Below, in pieces: positions 17,538-26,300 of a stretch of 64,000 nt of DNA. The translations under genes and the position numbers were made by a program. How positions within the stretch are numbered: position 1 is the first letter of the stretch; each line of letters begins with the position of its first letter. The stretch is from Burkholderia sp. OK233. Lineage in GTDB: Bacteria; Pseudomonadota; Gammaproteobacteria; Burkholderiales; Burkholderiaceae. The notes beneath the pieces were generated by a model, which had not been told where the DNA came from, ran no database searches, and saw only the letters and a program-made list of their open reading frames with translations. The stretch lies in contig NZ_OCSR01000001.1 of assembly GCF_900230185.1 (NCBI RefSeq), positions 5,890,001 to 5,954,000 on the forward strand, written 5' to 3'.

Positions 17538-18437
17538 CTACATTCTCTCGACGACGCGTTCGCCAAACAGCCCGGTGGGTTTGACCACGAGCACGCCAAT
17601 CAACACGCCGAATACGAGCACATCGGTCCATCGGGAGGAGCCGTAACCCGCGCCGAAGGATTCGAGCAGGCCAATCAGGATGCCACCGGCCATCGCGCCC
17701 GGAATGTTGCCGATGCCGCCGAGAACCGCAGCGGTGAATGCGCGCAGCCCAAGCACGAAGCCCATGAAAAAATTGATCTGCGTGTAGTAGAGCCCATCCA
17801 TGACACCTGCCACAGCGGCCAGCGCTGACCCGATGAAGAAGGTTAGCTGGATCAGCCGCTCGACATCGATACCCATCAGACGCGCGGCGTCCTGATCGAT
17901 TGCCAAAGCCCGCAGCGCGGTGCCAACGAAAGTGCGGTGAACGAAAAAATACAACGCGAGCATCAGCGTGAAGCTGGCGAAGATGATGCCAATCTGGGCG
18001 AACGTGATCTGCACGCCCTGGAATTTGAGCCCCGCCTGGGTGAGTACATGGGGATAGGTGCTAAAGCCCGCGCCATAGAGCAGCAGCACGCCATTCTCCA
18101 GCGCTAGCGAGACGCCGAGTGCCGTGATCAGAATCGACAGGCGCGGCGCGCGCAGCAGTGGCTGATAGGCGACGCGCTCGATCGCGAGACCCAAGATGCC
18201 AGTGACCGCCATGGCGGCCACCAGAGCGATCAGCAACGCCAAAGCGAGCGGCATGTGCGCTGCGGCAAGCACTGTCAAAGCGGTCCAGCCGATGAACGCA
18301 CCCACCATGAACAGGTCGCCGTGAGCGAAGTTGATCAGCCGGATGATCCCGTAGACCATCGTGTAGCCGAGGGCGACGAGCGCATAGAACGAGCCGATCG
18401 TCAGCCCTTCGACCACGAACTGGATGAAGTTGCTCAT
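17538..18437 (-). CDS. livH: Branched-chain amino acid-type ABC transporter permease LivH
   Basis: This 299-aa membrane protein has the LivH signatures GSFYALVALGYTMVYGIIRL, NFAHGDLFMVGAF, and the cytoplasmic loop RALAIDQDAARLMGIDVERL. The C-terminus is AAVLGGIGNIPGAMAGGILIG. Length and helix pattern are normal. It is separated from the downstream livM portion by three nucleotides and from the upstream binding-protein gene by 25, as in a liv operon. Substrates of this family include branched-chain amino acids, amides and urea. Nearby amino-acid genes (dadA-like, racemase) hint at an amino-acid substrate. With livM truncated and no ATPase genes here, the transporter is incomplete at this locus. 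Confidence 0.93.
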   Translation of the reverse strand: MSNFIQFVVEGLTIGSFYALVALGYTMVYGIIRLINFAHGDLFMVGAFIGWTALTVLAAAHMPLALALLIALVAAMAVTGILGLAIERVAYQPLLRAPRLSILITALGVSLALENGVLLLYGAGFSTYPHVLTQAGLKFQGVQITFAQIGIIFASFTLMLALYFFVHRTFVGTALRALAIDQDAARLMGIDVERLIQLTFFIGSALAAVAGVMDGLYYTQINFFMGFVLGLRAFTAAVLGGIGNIPGAMAGGILIGLLESFGAGYGSSRWTDVLVFGVLIGVLVVKPTGLFGERVVERM

Positions 18438-18462
18438 GGCGGCGCGCGGGGCGCTATCCAGC

Positions 18463-19656
18463 CTATTTCATCGCCATCCAGTGTCCGCCCGCATCTTGCT
18501 TCTGGTAGGGCGCGAAACTGTTGCCCTTCACGATGATGGTGATATACCCCACCACGATGCGGTCACCCTTCGGGTTAAAGCCGATCGTCCCGGTTGCCCC
18601 CGGATAGTTTGTGATCTTGTGCAGGGCCGCGGCGATCGCGGCGGGCGTCGCTGACTTGCCGTCGGCGATCGCTTTCGCCGTGACGCCGACAGCGTCGTAT
18701 TCGTAGACCGAATACGCTCCCGGCCCTTGCCCGTAGGCCTTCGTATAGTCGTCGACGAAGGTGTGCGCGCCGCTCAGGAACTGCGCGAGCGGTTCCGTGG
18801 TGATAATCAAGCCGTCGGCCGCCGGACCGGCGGTCTTCATCAGTGTGGGGTCGTTGGTGCCGTCGCCGCCCATCAAGGTCATCTTCAGGCCCAGTTGGCG
18901 CGCCTCCTTCACTATCAGACCGGCTTCGGAGAAGTAACCGGTGTAGTAGATCACGTCTGGATTCAGCGAGGCGACGTGGGTCAGGGTTGGTGAGTAGTCC
19001 ATCTGACCAGGTGTGATCGCATCGTTATAGACAACGTCGACGCCGTCCTTTTTCAGGGCTTCCACGGTGTTGTCGGCGAGACCCTTGGCATAGGTCGTGT
19101 TGTCGTGGATCACCGCTGCCCGCTTCGCATGGAGCGAATTCTTGATGAAATTGGCGGCGAACGGACCTTGCTCGTCGTCACGGCCAATCGCACGGAACAC
19201 GTCGTTGTAGCCCATCTCGGTCAGCTTGGGATTCGACGACGCATCCAGCACATACGGAATGCCCGCGCGGTGAAAGGTCGACAATTCCGGCAGCGCCGCG
19301 CTCGAGCAGTAGCCGCCAGCTACCGCAACGACCCCCGCATCGACGAGCTTCTGAGCCGCTTGCACGGCAGTCTGCGCGTCGCAGGCGTCGTCCTCCGGCA
19401 CCAGTTCGATCTGCTTGCCGAGCACGCCGCCAGCCGCATTGATGTGGGCGGCGGCAAGCTTGGCGCCGTTGACGATGTCTGTACCGGCGTTAGCACTGCT
19501 ACCCGATAGCGGCACAGGTACGCCGATTTTGATGGTCTGGCTTTGCGCCGAACCGGGGACGATGTCGGCGAGCACGGCGAGAACGGCCAGGGCCGCGATT
19601 GTCGTTTGCCGCAAGGTGCGCGCGGCGCGCGGCGCGTCATTCTTCTGAGCAATCAT
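18463..19656 (-). CDS. livK: ABC transporter substrate-binding protein, LivK/LivJ type
   Basis: This 397-aa protein has a twin-Arg-containing but Sec-like signal peptide (RQTTIAALAVLAVLADIVPG) followed by the type I periplasmic-binding fold: TIKIGVPVPLSGSSANAGTD, then GGVLGKQIELVPEDDACDAQ and AVAGGYCSSAALPELSTFHR. It should deliver an amino acid or related ligand to the LivH/LivM permease. I chose ATG 19656 because AAGGAG lies upstream and it starts at the signal peptide, unlike ATG 19701. It is the first gene of the minus-strand liv group. The 334-nt gap upstream separates it from a divergent dadA-like pseudogene. Confidence 0.93.
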   Translation of the reverse strand: MIAQKNDAPRAARTLRQTTIAALAVLAVLADIVPGSAQSQTIKIGVPVPLSGSSANAGTDIVNGAKLAAAHINAAGGVLGKQIELVPEDDACDAQTAVQAAQKLVDAGVVAVAGGYCSSAALPELSTFHRAGIPYVLDASSNPKLTEMGYNDVFRAIGRDDEQGPFAANFIKNSLHAKRAAVIHDNTTYAKGLADNTVEALKKDGVDVVYNDAITPGQMDYSPTLTHVASLNPDVIYYTGYFSEAGLIVKEARQLGLKMTLMGGDGTNDPTLMKTAGPAADGLIITTEPLAQFLSGAHTFVDDYTKAYGQGPGAYSVYEYDAVGVTAKAIADGKSATPAAIAAALHKITNYPGATGTIGFNPKGDRIVVGYITIIVKGNSFAPYQKQDAGGHWMAMK

Positions 19657-19990
19657 GTTGTGACTCCTTATTGGGAAAGAGATCGGAGTGATCCACCACA
19701 CGGCGCAACGGCTGACATCAGAAGGCTTTTGGAAATGGACATCGCATGCAAGTTGTAATCTGGTAGATCAACGGCTTGGCGATCGGGTGCACGGCGGAGC
19801 TACCATGAAAGCGCCTTTCTCATGATAGGTCTTGCGGCAAATTTGGGCCGTTTAGAGTATGCGCTTATAGAACACCGTACAAAAAACGTCGACAACTTCG
19901 AATTGTTCGAAGGACGAGCGGCTTTCTATTGGATCGCGATGCAACTGCATGGGACGGGCGTACGTGCTGTGCATGGGACCAGAGTAACGC
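19657..19990. promoter_or_regulatory. Divergent intergenic region between livK and the dadA-like pseudogene
   Basis: No gene is recognised. The stretch should hold the livK promoter on the minus strand. An imperfect palindrome (CATGAAAGCGCCTTTCTCATG, about 19804-19824) is the clearest symmetrical element and could be an operator; that is inference from symmetry and position. Confidence 0.35.
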
Positions 19991-21232
19991 ATGAGAAGCG
20001 TTGTGCAAGGAGGCGGAATCGCAGGCGTCACGGCTGCGTATTATCTCGCGAAAGAGGGCCGCGAGGTGACAGTGATCGAGCGCCAGCCAGGCGTCGCGCT
20101 CGAGACCAGTTTTGCCAATGCCGGACTGGTCGCACCGGGTCATTCGAACGCCTGGGCGTCGCCGCGTGCGCCGAAAATACTCCTGAAGTCCCTGTTCGTC
20201 GAAGGACAGGCGCTGCGCCGCAAGCTCAACGCGGAGCCGCACATGTGGGCGTGGTGTGTCCAGTTCCTGCGCAACTGCACGGCCCGTTCCCGCCAGAACA
20301 CGACGCGCAAGGTGAAGCTTTGCCGCCACGCACAAAGGCAGTTGCAGCAGTTAAGCGCAGCCGAGCATCTGCAGTACGACCGCATCAGCCACGGCCTGCT
20401 CTATCTCTATCGGGACGGAGCGTCTTTGGCGCGCGGTACGCAAAACATGTCGATCCTCGCGGACAACTGCTGCCGCTCGAAACGCTCGATGCGGCGCAGG
20501 TGGTAGAGCGTGAGCCGGCGCTTGCGTCAGCGCGTGACAGGATCGCCGGCGCGATTTATTGCCCAACCGATGAAAGCGCCGATGCGCGTCTCTTCACCCG
20601 GGCGCTGAAAGCGGTGTGCGAGCGCCTTGGCGTGCGGTTCGATTTCGATACTTCCATGAGCGCGATCGAGGCATCCGGCGACTAGGTCACCGGGGGTGCG
20701 CCCGCCCGCCGGCCTCGTTGGCGGCGACGAGTTCGTGCTGGCACTCGGATCATGGTCGCCGATTCTGGCGCGCCGCCTGGGCTACCGGCTGCCGGTGTAC
20801 CCGATAAAGGGCTATTCCGCCACCTTTCCGGCTGGGCCGGATCATCGTCCACCGGAGCTAGGCGGCGTCGACGAGAACAATCTCGTGGCGTGGGCGCGCT
20901 TTGGCCAACGGCTGCGCTTTACCGCGACTGCCGAATTCGCCGGTTACGACACGCTCCACACCCCCGCTGACTTCAGGCAAATGCTACAGGCTGCCCGGGA
21001 GCTGTTTCCGGACGGCGCCGACTATGACCGTCCGTCGTACTGGGCAGGTCTGCGTCCGATGACGCCCGAGGGGACCCCTTTGATTGGCCGCACACGGCAC
21101 AGGAACCTGTATCTGAACACGGGGCACGGACACATGGGATGGACGATGTCGTGCGACACCGCGAAACTGCTGGTCGACCTCATGGCCGGTCACCAGCCCG
21201 AACTCGACATGACTGGGATGACACTGAAATGA
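19991..21232 (+). pseudogene. DadA-like FAD-dependent amino acid oxidase/dehydrogenase, multiply broken
   Basis: Three frames together encode a D-amino acid dehydrogenase-type flavoprotein. The first (19991 to about 20468) has the FAD-binding GGGIAGVTAAYYLAKEGREV and TSFANAGLVAPGHSNAWASP. The second (about 20468-20685) gives LLPLETLDAAQVVEREPALA and CPTDESADARLFTRALKAVC. The third (about 20698-21232) gives VGGDEFVLALGSWSPILARR through the C-terminal NTGHGHMGWTMSCDTAKLL. The lesions are a missing base near 20468, a TAG at 20683-20685 where CAG is expected, and an extra G in the G run that follows. Three independent lesions argue against sequencing error. Its 3-prime end overlaps the racemase start. 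Confidence 0.88.
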
Positions 21233-21801
21233 GCACAATTCCATCGCAGGATGACGCGTACGTCAGGCTCGATTTCACGCTGGACGATGGCATCTGTCGG
21301 CGTGCTGCGATCGGGCTGGTGGTGCTCGCCACCGATCACACGAACGAACACGAATGGCGCAAGCTGCTGACGCAAGATGGCGTTGCGTGCACCGCGCCGA
21401 TCACCGCGGCGCTTGCTGCGCTGCGCGCGCTCAGCGTCGAACGTGCCGCGCTGTTGACACCCCATGTATGCTCGATCAACGACTACATGCGCGGCTACAT
21501 CGAGGCACGCGGCGTGCGCATTACCCGCATGGCGTTGTTCGAGCATGCGAACGACAAAGAGGTCGCACGGATCGACACGGCCTCGCTGCGCGCCGCCATC
21601 GAGCGCCTCGGGCAGAACCCAGACGTGGAAGCGGTATTCGTATCGTGCACGAGCTTGCGCATCGCGGAGATCGTTTCGGAGCTAGAAGCGGGCATCAGCA
21701 AGCCGGTCATCTCCAGCAACTTCGCGATGGCGTGGCACGCGTTGCGGCTAGCGGGTGTGGAAGACCGCGAGCCTCATCGTGGCCGCTTGTTTGCGCAGTA
21801 A
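21229..21801 (+). CDS. Asp/Glu racemase (maleate isomerase-like) family protein with an internal deletion
   Basis: The 190-aa product starts MSTIPSQDDAYVRLDFTLDD and ends with AFVSCTSLR-like (VFVSCTSLRIAEIVSELEAG) and KPVISSNFAMAWHALRLAGV, typical of the Asp/Glu racemase, arylmalonate decarboxylase and maleate isomerase superfamily. Family members run about 240 aa and use two catalytic Cys. The second (FVSCTS) is present. The segment with the first (normally GCTSA) is missing between LLTQDGVAC and TAPITAALAAL, an in-frame loss of roughly 50-60 residues. A GVAC repeat in the ancestral protein may have guided the deletion. The product should be inactive. The start overlaps the dadA-like stop by 4 nt, which suggests former translational coupling. 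Confidence 0.75.
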   Translation: MSTIPSQDDAYVRLDFTLDDGICRRAAIGLVVLATDHTNEHEWRKLLTQDGVACTAPITAALAALRALSVERAALLTPHVCSINDYMRGYIEARGVRITRMALFEHANDKEVARIDTASLRAAIERLGQNPDVEAVFVSCTSLRIAEIVSELEAGISKPVISSNFAMAWHALRLAGVEDREPHRGRLFAQ

Positions 21802-21880
21802 GCGGACCATGGCGTTGTGACGCCGCTAGGCTCATGGCCGGGTAACCGAAGCGCCTGCGCGAAGCCACCGCGCGCGAATC

Positions 21881-22726
21881 TCACTTCCATTGCGGCGGCT
21901 GCAGCGTCATCCCATGCTGCCCTTTATATGCCGCGACCGTTGGCGGCGTCCAGCCGTCCAGCATTTGCGGTGCGAGCCGGTAGATATCGATGCCAAGCGG
22001 CCGGCATACCTCCAGCGGATCGCGCGCATCCGGCCCCCACATCGGCAAGGAGAGATCGCCGCCCGGACAGGTCGACAGGGCGCACAGCAGATCGATTTCC
22101 GCGAAAAATTCAAGGTAGTCGCCCTTCTTTGCCGGGCATGCCTTCACGAAGTATTTGTCTTCGAGATTGAGGCCCGTGCACAGGAACACGTTTAGCACGT
22201 CGTGTACGTCGTATTCGGTCAGTCCGTACGGAGCGATCGCGCGGGTGAGGTTGGAGTGGCAGTGGAAATGAAAATCCTCGCCAGTCAGCATACGGTTCAC
22301 GTAGGGATCGCAACGGGTGCCGAGCAGGTCATGAACGCGGCCGCCATGCTCGTCGACTTCGTACCCGGCGAGGCTGTCGTCGGTGATCGTCGCCATCGGA
22401 CGCAGGAACGGGAGCGTCGACCACAGACGGTCGAACGTGCTCACGTGCGCCTGCTGCAGCTGACGTGTGCGTGAGGCCCACATGCGCTCGCGCGGGTTGT
22501 GCTGGTTCCACATGTTCAGGTCAGCCACCTGCGGACCTTGGATCGTGACGATCCGGAACACATGGCCGGCAGGCACGGTCCAGGCTTGCCCCGACCTGAT
22601 CGGCACGATGATCGATTCGACCAGCGTGCGGGTGTCGTGCGCAGAGGCGATACGCTGATAGAACGCTTTGTCGACGTCGAGTGCGGAACCCTGGGTCGAC
22701 TGGTAGGCGGCGGGGTAGTTCAGCAT
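21881..22726 (-). CDS. DUF1989 (urea carboxylase-associated) family protein
   Basis: This 281-aa protein fits DUF1989, found beside urea amidolyase and amino-acid catabolism genes. Conserved blocks include WTVPAGHVFRIVTIQGPQVA, DLNMWNQHNPRERMWASRT, HFHCHSNLTRAIAPYGLTEY and VHDVLNVFLCTGLN. The His and Cys residues there suggest metal binding, which is inference. It converges with the racemase gene (80 nt between stops). It is the only intact gene of the presumed catabolic group that includes the dadA-like gene, the racemase and the liv transporter. Its biochemical role is not established. Confidence 0.88.
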   Translation of the reverse strand: MLNYPAAYQSTQGSALDVDKAFYQRIASAHDTRTLVESIIVPIRSGQAWTVPAGHVFRIVTIQGPQVADLNMWNQHNPRERMWASRTRQLQQAHVSTFDRLWSTLPFLRPMATITDDSLAGYEVDEHGGRVHDLLGTRCDPYVNRMLTGEDFHFHCHSNLTRAIAPYGLTEYDVHDVLNVFLCTGLNLEDKYFVKACPAKKGDYLEFFAEIDLLCALSTCPGGDLSLPMWGPDARDPLEVCRPLGIDIYRLAPQMLDGWTPPTVAAYKGQHGMTLQPPQWK

Positions 22727-23000
22727 GGCGCAGACTCCTGTATATGGCGGGCTGACAGGTCGCGAGCAGGCATGCCGCGGTTTCGCCGCCGTTTCGTTAC
22801 GGATTCCCTTAATCCTAGTTCAGCGGCGCGTGGTGCAAAAGCCTGTCGGCTGTTTCCGCGCGCTGCAAACTCTCTGAAAGGATGCTGCGCTCCAGTGCCT
22901 ACAATTGACTGAACGGAGCGGGCACGCACACAGCGGCGCCAGCGCCACGAGGCGGTCCATGGAATGAACTGCGCCATCGGATTTTTGCGGGAGGCGGATC

Positions 23001-23218
23001 ATGCAAGGCGGTGATGCGGTCTTGAAACAGGTGCTGGCGGCCTTTGAGCACGAATTGCACCTGGATCTGCACAATCGTCCCATCCATATATGAGTGTCAG
23101 CGACGGTACCTTGACTGTAGCGGGCGAGGTGCCGGATATCGCTTCGATCTGCGCGTCCGTCAAGGGGCAGGCTCCCGCGCAGCATTTCCACGCATGGACG
23201 AGGCAGGCAACGGGATAG
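23001..23218 (+). pseudogene. Small BON-domain protein, frameshifted
   Basis: ATG 23001, preceded by GGGAGG, encodes LKQVLAAFEHELHLDLHNRP and stops at 23091-23093. A second frame, starting at the overlapping ATG 23090, continues MSVSDGTLTVAGEVPDIASI to a TAG at 23216-23218. Together they read as a BON domain (SDGTLTVAGEV is the usual core), a small lipid- or periplasm-associated module. A one-base lesion near 23090 splits them. Either fragment alone is too short to be a full domain. Confidence 0.6.
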
Positions 23219-23346
23219 TAGCGGCGCTATCGACGTCACTGCGAACCAGTACTAAATCTGGAGTTCAACGGCACGTTGCCGCTTGCAGGTGAAAGCAAAC
23301 GCGCGTACCCGAGAGCCGTGTGATACTTGCAGAGTCAACTACGGCT

Positions 23347-26300
23347 CTAAACCGCAGCGGGCAGGGTGAACTGGAAAGTTGCGCCTCGCTCAGACGCACC
23401 CTCGACCCACAAGCTCCCGCCATGCGACTCGACAATTGATCGGCTGATGCGAAGCCCCATGCCGGTGCCGTGGGATTTAGTCGTAAAGAATGGATCAAAA
23501 ATCTGTTCGACGAACTGCGGAGGAACCCCCATGCCGGTATCACTGACTGACACAAGAACCTGCCCATTTTCAGCCCGCCGCAACTTGATGGCCATCTCTC
23601 GGATTCCATCAACATCCTTCATCGCTTCGATGCTGTTGACGATCAGATTCATCACGACCTGTTGCAATTGCACGCGATCTCCGACGACCTGAGGAAGATT
23701 GACTGCCAGTTCTGTTCGGACCGATATGTCGTATCGCGCTGCCTCGCCGCGCAGGAGGCCGACGGTTTCCCGAATAATCTCGCTGACACCGAAGACCTCC
23801 TGATTCAGGGCGCCCTTCTCGAATTGGGTGCGGATCCTGCCGATAATCTGCGCAGCGCGTTGTCCGTCTCTCACAATATTGGTGGCTGCCGAGCGCGCTT
23901 CATCGAGATGCGGTTTGTCACGGTCAAGCCATCGCAAGCAGGCGTTTGCGTAGGCGATAGCAGCGGTAATCGGTTGATTGATCTCGTGTGCCAGGGAAGC
24001 CGTCAACTCGCCCATGGTGGTCGCCCGGTTAATGCGTGCGAGATCGGCTTGCGCTTGACGTAGCGCGTCTTCGGCACGCTTTTGCTCGTCGATGTCCGTG
24101 GTGGTACCAATGAATTTCAGAACCTTTCCTTCAGCATCACGCAAGACCACAGCTTGTTGGAGATGCCAGCGATAGCTTCCGTCCTGAGCGCGCAGGGAGC
24201 GGGTTTCTATTGTGAATCCTTGTCCCGAGCGCACCCCGACCCAAAAGGCCCTCGATGCCGCTTCGCGATCCTCGGGGTGGACTGCGGTCATCCAGGCCTC
24301 CGGATGCGACCGGACGAAATCGAGAGTCTGACCGGAGTAGTCAAGCCAAACTTGATTCACAAAGTCCGTTGTCCCATCAGGCTTGAGCGTCCAAGCGGAT
24401 ACAGGAAGCCGCTGCAGCAGTCCGGCCTGGAGTTGCAGATCCGAATAGAGGTGCGCATTCTCCAGTGAAATTGCGGCTTGCGACGCCAGCAACTGCAACA
24501 GGGCAACCCGCTCCGACGTGAAGACGCACGGCGCCAGGCTGTTCTCCAGATAAAGTGTACCGATCAGCTTCGCCTGCCTGACGATAGGCAGGCACAGTAC
24601 GGACCGCGCGCGCTTCCAGCGCACATAGTCGTCCTCCGAATACACGATGTCGGCCGAAGCATCATCGAGTAATACACGCTCGTGAGTCCGTATTGCATAG
24701 TGCAGTGCGGATTGCAGGAGGTCAGTCGGTGTGATGAGGGCTTGCCGAACCACAACGTCGATTCCGCGCGGTCCACTGCTCGCCTCCGCTTCAATCCGCG
24801 GCTCGCCGCCCCGCGCGCCATTCCGAAAGAGGATAAGCAGACCTCGCTCGGCCCCCGCATTCTCTACCGCGAGTCGTAACAGTTTCTCAATCAGCATCGG
24901 CAGGACAATCTCGCTCGACAGTGCCTGCGAGACCTTGATCGCCGTGGCCAGATCCAGAAGCTCCGTCGCCGCCATAATCGTGCTCGATGAGCTCGCAGCC
25001 GGCTGTTCGTCCTTAATATGCGGATATAACTGATCAAGCTGCCTTACCTTGCCATCGGCTCCCCAGTTCAGATAGCAGTGCCGGGCATCGCGCAGGTAAG
25101 CTCTGGCAGTCTTGTCGAATCCACGTGCTGCATAGAAACGCGCCGCCAGTTCATTCGCTACCGCTTCATTATTCACAAAACCGTTTGCGTGTGCCGAGCG
25201 GATCGCCTTCTCGTAGAGGCGCATGGAGTCGAGGTCGCGCCCTTCAATCCGGGCAATTTCCGCGCTCACCAGAGCGGCGCGATTTTCGAAATTCTCCGGG
25301 CAATTCTCCGCCCATATTGCAAGCTGCCTGTGATGCCTGGACAGAGCCTCCTGATGCTCCTGTCGCGAGTCTCCAGTTGCGGAATCAATAGCCGCAGCCC
25401 GAGCCAGCGCGCCGTAAAAGTGATGCTCCGCCATTTCAAAGAAGCAGCGCGATGTCCACAGCAGCGGTTCGGCATTCAACGACGCCTGGATTGCAGCAGC
25501 CCAGTGTCCCGCAAAGAAACGCGCCTGTAACTTCCTGATCCAGTACCGGCATTCCACGAGTGCCAAGATAGGATTCAGTGACAACTGACGCTCGAACTGA
25601 AGCTCGTCAAAGTGACCGTCATCGAATGAACCGAATTCCGTTGTCAGGCCCCGGAGTGTTCGGACCAGCGCAAGCTGCGTGGCGATCTGATAGATGACGC
25701 GGCCGAACCGCACTTTTTCTGCGAACTCAAGGCCCATCTCGGCTTCACGCTGCACCTCGGCTAAACGATCTCCCGCAGCGAGAAGATTAGTGATCCGATT
25801 GTGATGGCCATAGGCGACCCAAGTGAGGTCGCCGATCCTGGTCGCGGTGTCCAACGCGCGCCGCACGAGCTCTTGTCCCGTCCTGACGTGTTGTCTCCAT
25901 GGCATGACACCGTGCCTAAAACGCAAATAGGTGCGCGCCCGGTGGCGATCCAATCCGCGCTTCTCCCCCAGATCGCAGCCTAGCTGGCCAAACTGGAAGC
26001 CGGCCTCATAATTCCCGAAATGCGGCCCGGCGATCATGCCGAACGATACGTACGCGAAGCAGGATGCGTTGCTATTACCATGCTCGAGGCTCAGGTTGAC
26101 CATCCGGCAAAGCACGAGGGCGAAAAGGTTTTCGTCGGTAAACTGCGCCGGCATCACAATCTCGGTGAAAACATCCAGAACATCGAGCACATCCGGATCG
26201 GTGATCAACGGCAAGTCAATCAGTTCCTCGATTTTCCGGGCTTCCAGCGAAGACCAGATTCGATCGTATTCTCGCGATACTTCCTCATAGGTGGGATGTG

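Noticed and set aside
21139..21228. The 30-residue upstream extension of the racemase frame.
   Set aside because: It overlaps the dadA-like coding end in another frame; ATG 21229 starts the family sequence.
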